From positions 1-64,000 of the forward strand of contig JAGBWK010000060.1 of the NCBI GenBank assembly GCA_017629835.1: a stretch of 64,000 nucleotides of DNA, written 5' to 3'. The translations under genes and the position numbers were made by a program. Below are positions 10,307 to 18,576 of this stretch, piece by piece. Under the pieces are notes generated by a model that saw nothing but the letters and a program-made list of their open reading frames with translations, had not been told where the DNA came from and ran no database searches. The stretch's first letter is position 1; the number at the start of each line of letters is the position of its first letter. Origin of the DNA: Muribaculaceae bacterium (GTDB lineage Bacteria > Bacteroidota > Bacteroidia > Bacteroidales > Muribaculaceae).

Positions 10307-10380
10307 TTTGTGGCTCATCCTGAAAGCCTGCGGAAAAGATGCGTCCGTTGGCGATATGAGACTGAGATGGCGGCCACAAA
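10307..10380 (+). promoter_or_regulatory. Structured 5' leader of rpmB
   Basis: The leader can fold into a closed structure. An 8-bp closing stem joins 10307-10314 to 10373-10380, extended by TCAT (10315-10318) with ATGA (10356-10359). An inner stem-loop pairs GCC (10326-10328) and CGGA (10331-10334) with TCCG (10344-10347) and GGC (10350-10352). It ends 50 bp before the L28 start. Ribosomal-protein leaders often mediate autoregulation; whether this is one is inference. Confidence 0.4.
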
Positions 10381-10429
10381 CAGCCAGTAAAAAAAATAAA
10401 ACGAATTAGATAAAATCAATTAAACAGCC

Positions 10430-10687
10430 ATGTCAAAGATTTGTCAAATTACAGGCAAAAAGGCGATGACGGGTAACAACGTATCGCACTCTAAGCGCCG
10501 CACAAAACGCCGCTTCAATGTCAACCTGTTCAACAAAAAATTCTATTGGGTTGAACAAGACACTTGGATCTCGCTCACCATCTCAGCTGCAGGATTGCGC
10601 ACTATCAACAAGCTTGGCCTCGATGCAGCACTCAAGCAGGCCGCTCAAAAAGGTTATTTAACAGAAATCAAATCAGCAGAATTCTAA
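10430..10687 (+). CDS. rpmB: 50S ribosomal protein L28
   Basis: This 85-residue protein is bacterial L28, with the typical N-terminus [21 protein letters not shown] and the basic segment [13 protein letters not shown]. Only one Cys is present (residue 5), so the zinc-binding form is lost. It starts a three-gene ribosomal operon with rpmG 4 bp downstream and a DUF4295 gene after that. A folded leader precedes it. Confidence 0.97.
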   Translation: MSKICQITGKKAMTGNNVSHSKRRTKRRFNVNLFNKKFYWVEQDTWISLTISAAGLRTINKLGLDAALKQAAQKGYLTEIKSAEF

Positions 10688-10691
10688 GAAG

Positions 10692-10880
10692 ATGGCAAAG
10701 AAAGCAAAAGGTAATCGCGTGCAAGTAATCCTCGAATGCACCGAACATAAAGCAAGTGGTATGCCTGGCACTTCTCGCTACATCACCACTAAGAACCGCA
10801 AGAACACAACTGAGCGTCTCGAGCTCAAAAAATACAATCCGGTTCTCAAGAAAGTAACTGTTCACAAAGAAATTAAATAA
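10692..10880 (+). CDS. rpmG: 50S ribosomal protein L33
   Basis: This 62-residue protein is L33, recognised by [14 protein letters not shown] and the [19 protein letters not shown] block. Three of the four zinc-ligand cysteines of the C+ form are replaced, leaving only Cys16, so this is a zinc-free variant. It lies 4 bp after rpmB and 13 bp before the DUF4295 gene, the arrangement common in Bacteroidetes. Confidence 0.97.
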   Translation: MAKKAKGNRVQVILECTEHKASGMPGTSRYITTKNRKNTTERLELKKYNPVLKKVTVHKEIK

Positions 10881-10893
10881 TACAATCTAAGAT

Positions 10894-11043
10894 ATGGCAA
10901 AGAAAACAGTGGCATCACTCCAAAAAGGTGAAGGCCGTACATATAGCAAGGTCATCAAGATGGTTAAGTCGCCCAAGACTGGTGCATATATGTTCAACGA
11001 ACAGATGGTACCTAACGAAGCCGTTAAAGACATCCTTAAATAA
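10894..11043 (+). CDS. DUF4295 small basic protein
   Basis: This 49-residue gene encodes a small basic protein beginning MAKKTVASLQKGEGRTYSK and ending NEAVKDILK. It matches the DUF4295 family, which in Bacteroidetes follows rpmB and rpmG almost without exception. The context suggests a ribosome-associated role, but no function is established from sequence. It is the last gene of the operon, with a hairpin at 11072. Confidence 0.88.
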   Translation: MAKKTVASLQKGEGRTYSKVIKMVKSPKTGAYMFNEQMVPNEAVKDILK

Positions 11044-11071
11044 TTTTTTCGCATATATTTTCCCCTATCAT

Positions 11072-11099
11072 AGCGGCTCGACTCCACGGTCGAGCCGCT
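11072..11099 (+). terminator. Hairpin after the rpmB operon
   Basis: An 11-bp perfect GC-rich stem (arms 11072-11082 and 11089-11099, 6-nt loop) lies 28 bp after the DUF4295 stop. The following tract is only moderately T-rich. Confidence 0.65.
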
Positions 11100-11153
11100 C
11101 TCATTATATATACGTACTCTTATCTCATATGAAAGTCAATCCGAAAAGTCGGT

Positions 11154-11246
11154 CAGTTTGGTAATCAAGCGCAGTTCGGTAACATGGAACAGTTGGGTAT
11201 TCAGGTGCAGTTTGAAAATCAAGAACAGTTCGGCAACATGGTTCAG
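11154..11246. repeat. 18-bp tandem repeat, five units
   Basis: Five consecutive 18-bp units begin with CAG at 11154, 11172, 11190, 11208 and 11226, plus a trailing CAG. Units 1 and 4 resemble each other, as do units 2 and 5, implying a 54-bp higher-order period. On the plus strand one frame reads repeated QFGN-like hexapeptides and ends in a stop soon after, but a stop lies just upstream and no start codon exists. The rest of the 370-bp gap (11044-11413) holds only hairpins. Confidence 0.85.
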
Positions 11247-11306
11247 AGGATGGCTAATTCTCATATAGTATGACATCCAAAGCAGTGGTGGGCCGCAGCA
11301 ACAGAA

Positions 11307-11346
11307 CAGGCGCTACCTCGCGAGAATTATTGCGAAGTAGCGCCTG
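11307..11346 (-). terminator. Hairpin 3' of the VCBS gene
   Basis: A 10-bp perfect stem (11307-11316 with 11337-11346) encloses a second short pairing. It lies 68 bp downstream of the leftward VCBS gene. There is no strong T-tract, so it may be a processing or decay barrier rather than a full terminator. Confidence 0.45.
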
Positions 11347-11413
11347 CTCTACAAGCTTAGATTAGGGATTCTGAATACTTAAATCGAGAGAGGATAAATG
11401 AGATGATTCGATA

Positions 11414-13126
11414 TTAGTTAGCCCAAGTGATTGGGGAAACGGTTTCGTTATAGATGCTGAGAGTTTGAACACCTACGCGCTTGATGTTTGATGGAGAGAT
11501 ACCTAAGAGTTTGTAGCCAATTGCGCCCACACCGGGACGAACTGCTACCTCGCGACCTTCGCCTACCATAATTTTGCTATTGGAGGTGTTGACCGGCAAG
11601 TTGGCAAACACTTTGCCATCCTTAGTTTCAACTACGACGTTGTAACCAACCTTGAGGTTATTTACATCTGACCAATGGACAACTATACCGTCGCTCTCAA
11701 TGCTATAGTAAACCCCTGATGGAGCTGCTTGTGCTGAAGCTTTATGCTCACCACCGCGAATATTTGTAAACACCATTGAGCAGCCTGAAACCCATCCACC
11801 TTGTTTACATACACTTCCATCACACCATTGTGACCCGGTAACGTACACATCGGTTACGCCATTGCCTGTTACGTCGCCATAACCATGAATTTCACGATAG
11901 ATATCGCCCCCGCGTCCCGGGAGCTGCTCTGAGCGTGTAAATGCACGATCACTTGTTCCATAGTAGAAGTATCGGTCATTTGTTCCGCCACCATCATCAG
12001 CACCCTCTTTATAGACATCAAGACGACCATCATTATTGAAATCGCGCACTACGAGTTTTAGATTTTCGCCTGCATCAATACTACTTCCTATATCGGTTCG
12101 ATTAGTGAAAATTATATCTTTGTTAGCATGGTTTTGAGCATGATTGAAAAATATGCTTGAGCCCCAATTACTAAGATAGTCGCCCCAGCCAACCATAATC
12201 ATATCCAAATAACCATCTCCATTGAAATCATTTAGAGCAAAACCTGAATTGCGTGAAGGCGCAAACATATCAAGACATTCTGCGACTTCGTAAAACGCTT
12301 TGCCTTCATCATTGAGATAGATATCGCAGTTACGACGGCCATTGCCATTAATTACTATATCAAGCCAACCGTCATTATTAAGGTCCGCAAATTTAACATC
12401 ATGGTCAATTGGTCTTAGTGAGCCATCCCATGTGTCAAATATCTTAACTTCACTGAAGTTATTACCTCCATTATTATGGTAAAGACGAGCAATATTATTA
12501 CCGGAAGCATCTTTGCCAACAAGTACTACATCGGGATAACCATCATGATCATAGTCGCCTATAGCTGCATTATCGAGATAACATTTGTATCCGCGGAATG
12601 TTTGTGTTCCATTATTATCGTAATAGTATTGTTCACGACCAATATTAGGAAGTCCTCTCCACTCAAAATCTTGACCATCAAACCAACCCCATTTGAGTGG
12701 ATTATCGTCATTTTGACCATTTATATAAATGCGAGCTCTGATACCAAGCGATTCAAGTGGATTACCATGAGCACGTCCAATCGACATTAAATCAACGTGA
12801 CCATCACAGTTAAAATCAAAGCCATAGTTGCATGCATAATCTGTGTAATCATACATCAACCACCCAATATTAGGCATTTTTGCAAATGTTCCGTTGCCGT
12901 TATTACGCTGAATTTCTGGGCCCCAACCACCATTGAAATAAAGGTCGAGCAAACCGTCTCCATCAAAATCAGCTACTAATGATTTCCCTGTTTGTTCGTC
13001 CCAACGCATACCGTCTCCGCTATATATTTTAGTATCGACAGCCAATTTCCAATCAGCAGCAGAAGCTGATAGGAAGACAGAAATAAGGAGTAAATTTGTT
13101 ATGATGCGTTTCATAATTGTATTCAT
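11414..13126 (-). CDS. Exported VCBS/FG-GAP repeat protein
   Basis: This 570-residue protein has a signal peptide (hydrophobic core TNLLLISVFLSASA) and then a long run of FG-GAP/VCBS beta-propeller blades. At least seven Ca2+-loop motifs of the DxDGDGxxD type are visible, for example DFDGDGLLD, DYDHDGYPD, DLNNDGWLD, DFNGDGYLD and DFNNDGRLD. Such propellers usually mediate binding to proteins or glycans outside the cell. The last 80 residues form a separate small beta domain without a clear sorting signal. Two starts are possible, Met1 and Met5; MKRIITN gives the more usual signal peptide. It follows a PI-PLC-like gene by 8 bp, so the two are probably cotranscribed. The ligand is unknown. Confidence 0.8.
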   Translation of the reverse strand: MNTIMKRIITNLLLISVFLSASAADWKLAVDTKIYSGDGMRWDEQTGKSLVADFDGDGLLDLYFNGGWGPEIQRNNGNGTFAKMPNIGWLMYDYTDYACNYGFDFNCDGHVDLMSIGRAHGNPLESLGIRARIYINGQNDDNPLKWGWFDGQDFEWRGLPNIGREQYYYDNNGTQTFRGYKCYLDNAAIGDYDHDGYPDVVLVGKDASGNNIARLYHNNGGNNFSEVKIFDTWDGSLRPIDHDVKFADLNNDGWLDIVINGNGRRNCDIYLNDEGKAFYEVAECLDMFAPSRNSGFALNDFNGDGYLDMIMVGWGDYLSNWGSSIFFNHAQNHANKDIIFTNRTDIGSSIDAGENLKLVVRDFNNDGRLDVYKEGADDGGGTNDRYFYYGTSDRAFTRSEQLPGRGGDIYREIHGYGDVTGNGVTDVYVTGSQWCDGSVCKQGGWVSGCSMVFTNIRGGEHKASAQAAPSGVYYSIESDGIVVHWSDVNNLKVGYNVVVETKDGKVFANLPVNTSNSKIMVGEGREVAVRPGVGAIGYKLLGISPSNIKRVGVQTLSIYNETVSPITWAN

Positions 13127-13134
13127 TATTTAGT

Positions 13135-14313
13135 TTAGAAAATAACCTTTTTTGCTGAGCCATCGCTATATTTTGCAATGACAAACTCTCCAACTTGAGG
13201 ATTTTCAATACGTTGACCGGAGATATTGTAATAGCCTACAACCTCAGCATTAGTTGCTTTATCAATTTCGATATTATCAGTGTCAGTAACATTTAGATTA
13301 TCAAAATTGCTTGAAATTATAGCTTGAATAGCTTTGTCGCCATTGACTGATGAGTCGCCAATATAGTCCATCATAACCATACCTGAGGGGTATGGACGAG
13401 TGCCGCTTGAAGTAATCTTACGCTTTGTGCTTTTACTTACGCTTGCCAATTGATCATAAACATACTGATTCAATTCGGTAGCCACACTCTTATAATTTGA
13501 ACTCATAGCAATACCATTATATGCTGAAGCGAAATTGAAAATCCAGTTAACTTGAGAACCTCTGTCATGCAAACGACTTTTAGTAAAGTCGAAAAGAGTT
13601 TTAAGTAGGTTCTTCTTTTCTCCCAACCTTGAATTTCCTGTTTCAACATTCGCAAGGTCCTGCATATAGAGGTTTGCCGAACGATAATTACCCGGTGAAT
13701 AGAGCTTATAGTTCTTCAAGTCTGTCTCATTCCAACCTCTAACATATGTGTTGTATTGAACCGGACCGCCATAATTTTCTCTGCAGATAACGAGAATTTT
13801 ACCTCTCATATCTCCTACTGTAAGGTCTCGGCGAAACTCGACAAGCATTCCTGCATTTGCCAAATTTTGCATTTGCTTAGCCCATAGCGAAGATATATCA
13901 TCATTGGTCCCCTTAAGAACATGAATTATAGCAAACTCTTGAGAACCCGCTGCCGAATTTAATTTATTAGTAATTTTATTGAAGAAACCCTCCACCGAAA
14001 GCGAGCTACGGAAAGTATGGTAATTATATAGTTGATTATTATACACACCCGGGCGAATATCAAAGACTCTGACTCCGAGATTCCATAGTTCATCAACCGT
14101 TCTATTCTGTGTAGAAGCTAAGGTTTCTCCAAGCGTAGCCCATGATTCCCCGGCGTAACCATGATGTGCCCCAGGCAATAGGAGGTTGGCAACATAGGTG
14201 TCGTCGTGAACATATTCGAGCCAATGTGAATTTTGTGAGCTGCCAGTGTAGCCTGCTTGGCCATAGGCGGCGACTGCCGTAAGCATAGCAGAAATTAGTA
14301 AAACTCTTTTCAT
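13135..14313 (-). CDS. Exported PI-PLC X-domain phosphodiesterase
   Basis: This 392-residue protein starts with a signal peptide ending near AAYGQA and continues with a phosphatidylinositol-specific phospholipase C X domain (about residues 25-340). Family landmarks are LLPGAHHG (His50/His51, at the first catalytic His), GVRVFDIRPG (residues 80-89) and NYHTF (His99, second catalytic His). Bacterial members cleave phosphatidylinositol or GPI anchors without needing Ca2+. The C-terminus, about 35 residues from YYNISGQRIENP to the final KKVIF, resembles Bacteroidetes C-terminal sorting domains (T9SS type A-like). The protein may thus be surface-bound or secreted. It heads an operon with the VCBS protein. 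The substrate is not certain; the family also includes proteins of unknown activity. Confidence 0.82.
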   Translation of the reverse strand: MKRVLLISAMLTAVAAYGQAGYTGSSQNSHWLEYVHDDTYVANLLLPGAHHGYAGESWATLGETLASTQNRTVDELWNLGVRVFDIRPGVYNNQLYNYHTFRSSLSVEGFFNKITNKLNSAAGSQEFAIIHVLKGTNDDISSLWAKQMQNLANAGMLVEFRRDLTVGDMRGKILVICRENYGGPVQYNTYVRGWNETDLKNYKLYSPGNYRSANLYMQDLANVETGNSRLGEKKNLLKTLFDFTKSRLHDRGSQVNWIFNFASAYNGIAMSSNYKSVATELNQYVYDQLASVSKSTKRKITSSGTRPYPSGMVMMDYIGDSSVNGDKAIQAIISSNFDNLNVTDTDNIEIDKATNAEVVGYYNISGQRIENPQVGEFVIAKYSDGSAKKVIF

Positions 14314-14351
14314 AGAAATTAAAAATTTTTTTAATTATTGGAAAATTTTGA

Positions 14352-14383
14352 CAAAGGTAGTGAAAAAAAATATATAGCACAAA
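14352..14383 (-). promoter_or_regulatory. Promoter of the PI-PLC/VCBS operon
   Basis: On the minus strand a TACCTTTG -7 element (14352-14359) and a TTTG -33 element (14380-14383) are 20 bp apart, a full match to the Bacteroidetes consensus. The remaining AT-rich 14384-14616 shows no gene. Confidence 0.7.
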
Positions 14384-14616
14384 TGCGGAAAATTTTATAA
14401 AAAAATAGACCATTTAAATCTAATTGTAAGTTGTAGGATAAAAATATGTTATTTATGATATAACTCACAAAATTTGAGGAATTAATAAGTTCAATTGTTT
14501 CTCTGTGTGTTACAAAGGTTTTATCCTACCGTTTTACAATTAAGCCACGTTTTACAATTAAGCCTATAATTATGCCGAGTTTCGTTGTTTGTGAAAGATA
14601 AGCTGGGATATAATGC

Positions 14617-14645
14617 AAAAGAGCGGCCACGAGGGTCGCTCTTTT
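14617..14645 (-). terminator. Terminator of the exbB-tonB operon
   Basis: A stem of AAAAGAGCG-type arms around a short loop is followed by CTTTTG on the minus strand, 26 bp beyond the tonB stop. Confidence 0.75.
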
Positions 14646-14670
14646 GATATTGGTGTATATGTTGAGAGAA

Positions 14671-15534
14671 TTATACGCCTTGGAGTTTGAAGTTAACAGG
14701 GAGTGTAAACCATACGTTCACAGCCTGACCATTCATCTTACCGGGGATAAAGTCGGGAAGTGATTTAACCACGCGAACAGCTTCGCGATCGAGGTCGGGG
14801 TCTTTTGAACGAACTACCTTAACTTCACCAATTTTACCAGTTTTCGTTACAACGAACTGAACAACTACACGACCTTGGATATTGTTTTCCATTGCCATTG
14901 TAGGATATTTGATGTGGCTTGAAATCCACTTCATAAGTTCAGCGTCACCACCAGGGAACTGAGGCATCTGTTCAACTGAAGTAAAGACAGTGTTGTCTTC
15001 AACTTTTTTCTCTTCAACGATAATTTCGTCCTTATGTTCACGAACTACGTTAAGGTCGTCGGTACCTTGGTCGAAGTCGGTGTGACCGATAGCAGTTTCG
15101 GTTTCACGGATTTCATCTTCAGATTTAACTGTTTCGGTAACCTCTTCATCCTTTACAACGAGGAATTCGGTGAATTTCTCAGTGTTGAGGATTTCTTCTT
15201 GCAACGCTTCGGGCTGTTCGGGCTCTTCCTGTTGCATGAGGTTTTCTTCGATGATTTCCTCTTCTTCAATGATTAGGTCTTCAAACTGCTCCTGCTCGAT
15301 TTGAGCGAGGATTTCAGCTTGACGAGCGGCTTCAGCAGCTCTATAGTCGGAGTACATTCCGTAGAAGTAACCACCGATAAGAACTACGATTACACCTATG
15401 ATAACGTAGAGCATAGCAAGGTTGTGACGACGGTCGCTCTTAGCGCGAAGCTCGTAAGCGCCGAAATCCTTGTTTTTACCTTGGAATACTATGTCCATCC
15501 ACTCTTTCGATGAAAGATCTACATCTTTTGCCAT
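14671..15534 (-). CDS. tonB: Energy transducer TonB
   Basis: This 287-residue protein has the TonB layout: a short cytoplasmic N-terminus, one membrane helix (about residues 39-60), a Glu-rich periplasmic linker (about 75-185) and a C-terminal TonB domain. That domain starts at PQFPGGDAELMKW and includes YPTMAMENNIQGRVVVQF and the closing LPVNFKL. It couples proton-motive force from ExbB/ExbD to outer-membrane TonB-dependent transporters. The linker is acidic rather than the Pro/Lys repeat of enterobacterial TonB. It is the last gene of the exbB-exbD-exbD-tonB operon. Confidence 0.92.
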   Translation of the reverse strand: MAKDVDLSSKEWMDIVFQGKNKDFGAYELRAKSDRRHNLAMLYVIIGVIVVLIGGYFYGMYSDYRAAEAARQAEILAQIEQEQFEDLIIEEEEIIEENLMQQEEPEQPEALQEEILNTEKFTEFLVVKDEEVTETVKSEDEIRETETAIGHTDFDQGTDDLNVVREHKDEIIVEEKKVEDNTVFTSVEQMPQFPGGDAELMKWISSHIKYPTMAMENNIQGRVVVQFVVTKTGKIGEVKVVRSKDPDLDREAVRVVKSLPDFIPGKMNGQAVNVWFTLPVNFKLQGV

Positions 15535-15575
15535 TTTCTTTCAGATTTTAAAAGTTAATAAATCGTTTCATCATA

Positions 15576-16316
15576 TTACTGGATACCATTCTGCTGTTTG
15601 TAGTCAGCGATGATAAGCGAGTCGTTAGAAGTGAACTTACTGATACGATACTGTGAGATTTGGTTGATCTGCATTTCGTCGAGTGCTGAAATCACACTTT
15701 CCCAAGATGCACGTTCGGTAGCTTTGATAGTTACCTGAGGACGATTCTTGTAGTCAGCATTGTTACGGATTTTGCGAGCGATAGTATCGAATGCGATGTC
15801 GTCGATTTTACCAGCACGCCAATCAGCTTTATACTTTTCAATTTCGTCGAGTACCTCACTGTTTCGATCGTGAAGGATTTTGCGGATACCATTCTGAACA
15901 GTGCGAGAGCCGTCCATTGTGTTGCCAACGAAGTGTTCGGCAGCGAGTTTATGTTCGGTTACTACGCCTTTTTCGATGGTAGGTTCAAAACCTGAGTAGT
16001 AGTAGATTACATCCTTAGTCTTGCCTGCTTCGTCGGTGAGGATGTTGCCAGCCTCGTCGCGTTCAGTGTCGATAATCAGAGTGAGCGCGGTAGATTCGCC
16101 AACTGACTCTGAGTTTTCCTGAGTTGCGTTTTCGTCGGGAGGAGCGGGAAGAGCGATGCTAAGTGTCTGCGACTTAATCATCGTGGTACAAAGCATAAAG
16201 AACGTAATCAGAAGCATGTTCATATCCACCATGGGCGTAAAGTCCACATGGATTGACATCTTTTTCTGGGCGCCTTTTTTCTTTTTGCCGCCGTCGGATT
16301 GTTCTATCTGTGCCAT
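15576..16316 (-). CDS. exbD: ExbD/TolR biopolymer transport protein (second copy)
   Basis: This 246-residue ExbD/TolR protein has a basic N-terminus, one membrane helix (about residues 25-48, VDFTPMVDMNMLLITFFML) with the proton-path Asp, and a periplasmic domain. At about twice the length of E. coli ExbD (141 residues) it contains an insertion of roughly 100 residues in the periplasmic part. It is 5 bp from the preceding exbD gene, indicating translational coupling and perhaps a mixed ExbD dimer. Confidence 0.9.
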   Translation of the reverse strand: MAQIEQSDGGKKKKGAQKKMSIHVDFTPMVDMNMLLITFFMLCTTMIKSQTLSIALPAPPDENATQENSESVGESTALTLIIDTERDEAGNILTDEAGKTKDVIYYYSGFEPTIEKGVVTEHKLAAEHFVGNTMDGSRTVQNGIRKILHDRNSEVLDEIEKYKADWRAGKIDDIAFDTIARKIRNNADYKNRPQVTIKATERASWESVISALDEMQINQISQYRISKFTSNDSLIIADYKQQNGIQ

Positions 16317-16321
16317 AATGA

Positions 16322-17089
16322 TTAATCGTTTTCAGTTTTAAGCGCCGTCATAACGGTGAACTTGTTCAACTTAATAGTACGAAGGTTCTCAAGGACTTCA
16401 TTGACCTTATTGAACTGAGCAGTGCGGTCAGCCTTAACTGCGATACCACTACCTGTTTTACGCATTGCTTCGGTCAAGCCGGGGTTGCCAGCATCGCGGA
16501 TAGCAATCATCCAGATTTGGAATTCGTTAGTGATAGTGCCATCAGCTTTCTTGATATCTCTCAAAGGAATACCTGACTGAGGGTTAGCAAGGTTGCTGAT
16601 AAACTCATCTTGAGCAGTTTGGTCCATATTGAGAAACTCATGCATCTGCATCATTGGAACGCCGAATGTACCAATCTTAGCAAACTTATCTACGTCGAAC
16701 TTTGTGATACCGGGATCACGACCGGTAAGTTCCTTGTAACGGAGAGAAGCTGTAGTAAGCACTGACTTGCGAAGCTCTTCGGTAGACCACATGCCTGGGT
16801 AGAGGCCGAGTTCTTCGTTAGCTTCGGGGAAATCAGGGTCAGCTTCACCGAGCAGAGAGATGTAGACTTTGGTGTTTTCGCCAGTTGGGTCAGTAGACAC
16901 AAGAATCTGTGCTACGTTAGAGGTTTCAACTTTGGTAGTCGAAACCGAAGGAGGCGTAATCACCTGAGTCGGCTCTTTCTGAAGGAAAGTCGAAGTCAAC
17001 ATGAAGAAAGTAAGCAAAAGAACAGTCACGTCCGACATAGCAGTCATGTCGATGAGAGTACTCTTTCTTTTAACTTTAATTTTTCCCAT
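16322..17089 (-). CDS. exbD: ExbD/TolR biopolymer transport protein (first copy)
   Basis: This 255-residue ExbD paralogue has a membrane helix at about residues 14-37 (IDMTAMSDVTVLLLTFFML) with the conserved Asp, then an enlarged periplasmic domain. It differs clearly from the second copy, so the pair may have distinct roles in one motor. It sits between exbB (50-bp gap) and the second exbD (5-bp gap). Confidence 0.9.
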   Translation of the reverse strand: MGKIKVKRKSTLIDMTAMSDVTVLLLTFFMLTSTFLQKEPTQVITPPSVSTTKVETSNVAQILVSTDPTGENTKVYISLLGEADPDFPEANEELGLYPGMWSTEELRKSVLTTASLRYKELTGRDPGITKFDVDKFAKIGTFGVPMMQMHEFLNMDQTAQDEFISNLANPQSGIPLRDIKKADGTITNEFQIWMIAIRDAGNPGLTEAMRKTGSGIAVKADRTAQFNKVNEVLENLRTIKLNKFTVMTALKTEND

Positions 17090-17139
17090 ATTTTACTATC
17101 GATTAAATTGCGTTATATAATTAATGAGTAAAACGGGGA

Positions 17140-18003
17140 TTAGTGAGTTGCTGCGAACGATTGTACAATTGTGAAGCCAATTTCGTCGATAGCGTAAGTG
17201 AGGTTATCGATTTTGTTGGAGTAGTAGTTGTATGAAATAACAGCGAAAGCACCAGTTGCGATACCGAATGCAGTATTTACAAGCGCTTCAGAGATACCAG
17301 TAGAAAGTTCGGTTGAGTCGGGAGCACCAGAAGCAGAAAGAGCCTGGAATGATTTGATCATACCCATAACGGTACCGAGAAGACCGACGAGAGTACCAAG
17401 AGTTGTAAGAGTTGCAACGATTGGAAGGTTCTGCTGGAGTGAAGGCATTTCCATTGCCATAGCTTCTTCAACTTCTTTTTGGATAGTTGCAATTTTTTGT
17501 TCTTTAGAAAGGACAGTGTTTTGGTCCATTTCTTCGTAACGGATAAGAGCTTGGTTAACAACTGCAGCAACTGAACCTCTTTGTTTAGCGCAGAGAGCTT
17601 TAGCACCAGCGATATCGTTAGCAGCAAGACATTTTCTTACGTCAGCAACGAATTTAGTGATAGAGCCATTACCTTTAGCGCTGCGGAGAGCAAAGTAACG
17701 TTCTACAGAGATAACGATAACTGTGAGGAACAATGTTTGAAGGATAGGCACGATGATACCACCTTTGAAGATTGTACCAATAAGATCAAGTGGGTGAGCT
17801 TTAGCGAATTCTTCACCAGCAAACCACATAGATACGCCGTCGAAACCTTCAGCATCGAAGTGAGAAGGATGACCGAATACGAAGAGGAAAAGAAGAACTG
17901 CTACAACAAAGCAAGCGAGGATGATAAAGAATGCATTCTTTACACCACGCACATTGTTACCAGGCTGAAGAGCCTTAGCGGAATTGGGCTTTTTAGCTTC
18001 CAT
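17140..18003 (-). CDS. exbB: MotA/TolQ/ExbB proton channel protein
   Basis: This 287-residue inner-membrane protein has three predicted helices: about residues 25-45, 80-100, and a pair in the MotA/TolQ/ExbB domain near 195-260. The conserved GLLGTVMGMIKSFQAL segment is near residue 207. ExbB forms the ring that, with ExbD, converts proton flow to motion for TonB. It is the first gene of the operon, with a -7 element about 230 bp upstream. Confidence 0.92.
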   Translation of the reverse strand: MEAKKPNSAKALQPGNNVRGVKNAFFIILACFVVAVLLFLFVFGHPSHFDAEGFDGVSMWFAGEEFAKAHPLDLIGTIFKGGIIVPILQTLFLTVIVISVERYFALRSAKGNGSITKFVADVRKCLAANDIAGAKALCAKQRGSVAAVVNQALIRYEEMDQNTVLSKEQKIATIQKEVEEAMAMEMPSLQQNLPIVATLTTLGTLVGLLGTVMGMIKSFQALSASGAPDSTELSTGISEALVNTAFGIATGAFAVISYNYYSNKIDNLTYAIDEIGFTIVQSFAATH

Positions 18004-18230
18004 AAAATTTTGAAATGATTAAAATGTTAGTTGATGAAAAAATTTATTTGATTTGTTTTGATTTTTATCGTAATTAAATTCAACTTATCGAAAAGTAGAA
18101 TTGTAAGTAGGATAACGTTAATATTACAATGTACTAATTGACAGCTTGTTAGATTTTAAGGTCACAAAAAAAAGCAACCTCAAAATGACTTGAAGCTACC
18201 GAAAAGGCACTTTTATACCAATTCTCTCTG

Positions 18231-18238
18231 CAAAATTA
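18231..18238 (-). promoter_or_regulatory. -7 element of the exbB operon
   Basis: TAATTTTG on the minus strand fits TAnnTTTG. It implies a long leader of about 220 nt before exbB. The leader contains an imperfect stem followed by eight T residues (18168-18200, minus strand), possibly an attenuator. No gene is seen in 18004-18576. Confidence 0.5.
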
Positions 18239-18443
18239 TCCATTTTATTTTAATCTTCAAAATTTTTGTTCTTTTATTTTTGCTTGATTAACCTATATTT
18301 GGCGGTTGTAAACATTTTTTAATTACGCAAAAGTGGGTTATTTTTATCGTGAACTGAAGAAACCAGCAGCGTAAATGAGTTGGTGGAAAATTCCTTTTTA
18401 AAAATCTTAACGTCAATATTGGGTGTTATTCTAAAAAAAGCCG

Positions 18444-18451
18444 TAAATTTG
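18444..18451 (+). promoter_or_regulatory. -7 element of the nqr operon
   Basis: TAAATTTG on the plus strand lies 125 bp before the chosen nqrA start at 18577, so the operon probably has a leader of about 120 nt. Confidence 0.5.
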
Positions 18452-18576
18452 TAAGTCATTTTGAGCATATCCAGCCCAGAAAAATTGCATAGTGAAGTAA
18501 TACTAAGCAGCAAATGCTTAATATTAAAATCATTACAACTACCGCAATAGAGAATTTTATAAAACATTACTATAAT

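Noticed and set aside
10928-11164. Plus-strand frame overlapping the DUF4295 gene
   Set aside because: It is a shadow of DUF4295 and then runs through the terminator; no start context and no family features.
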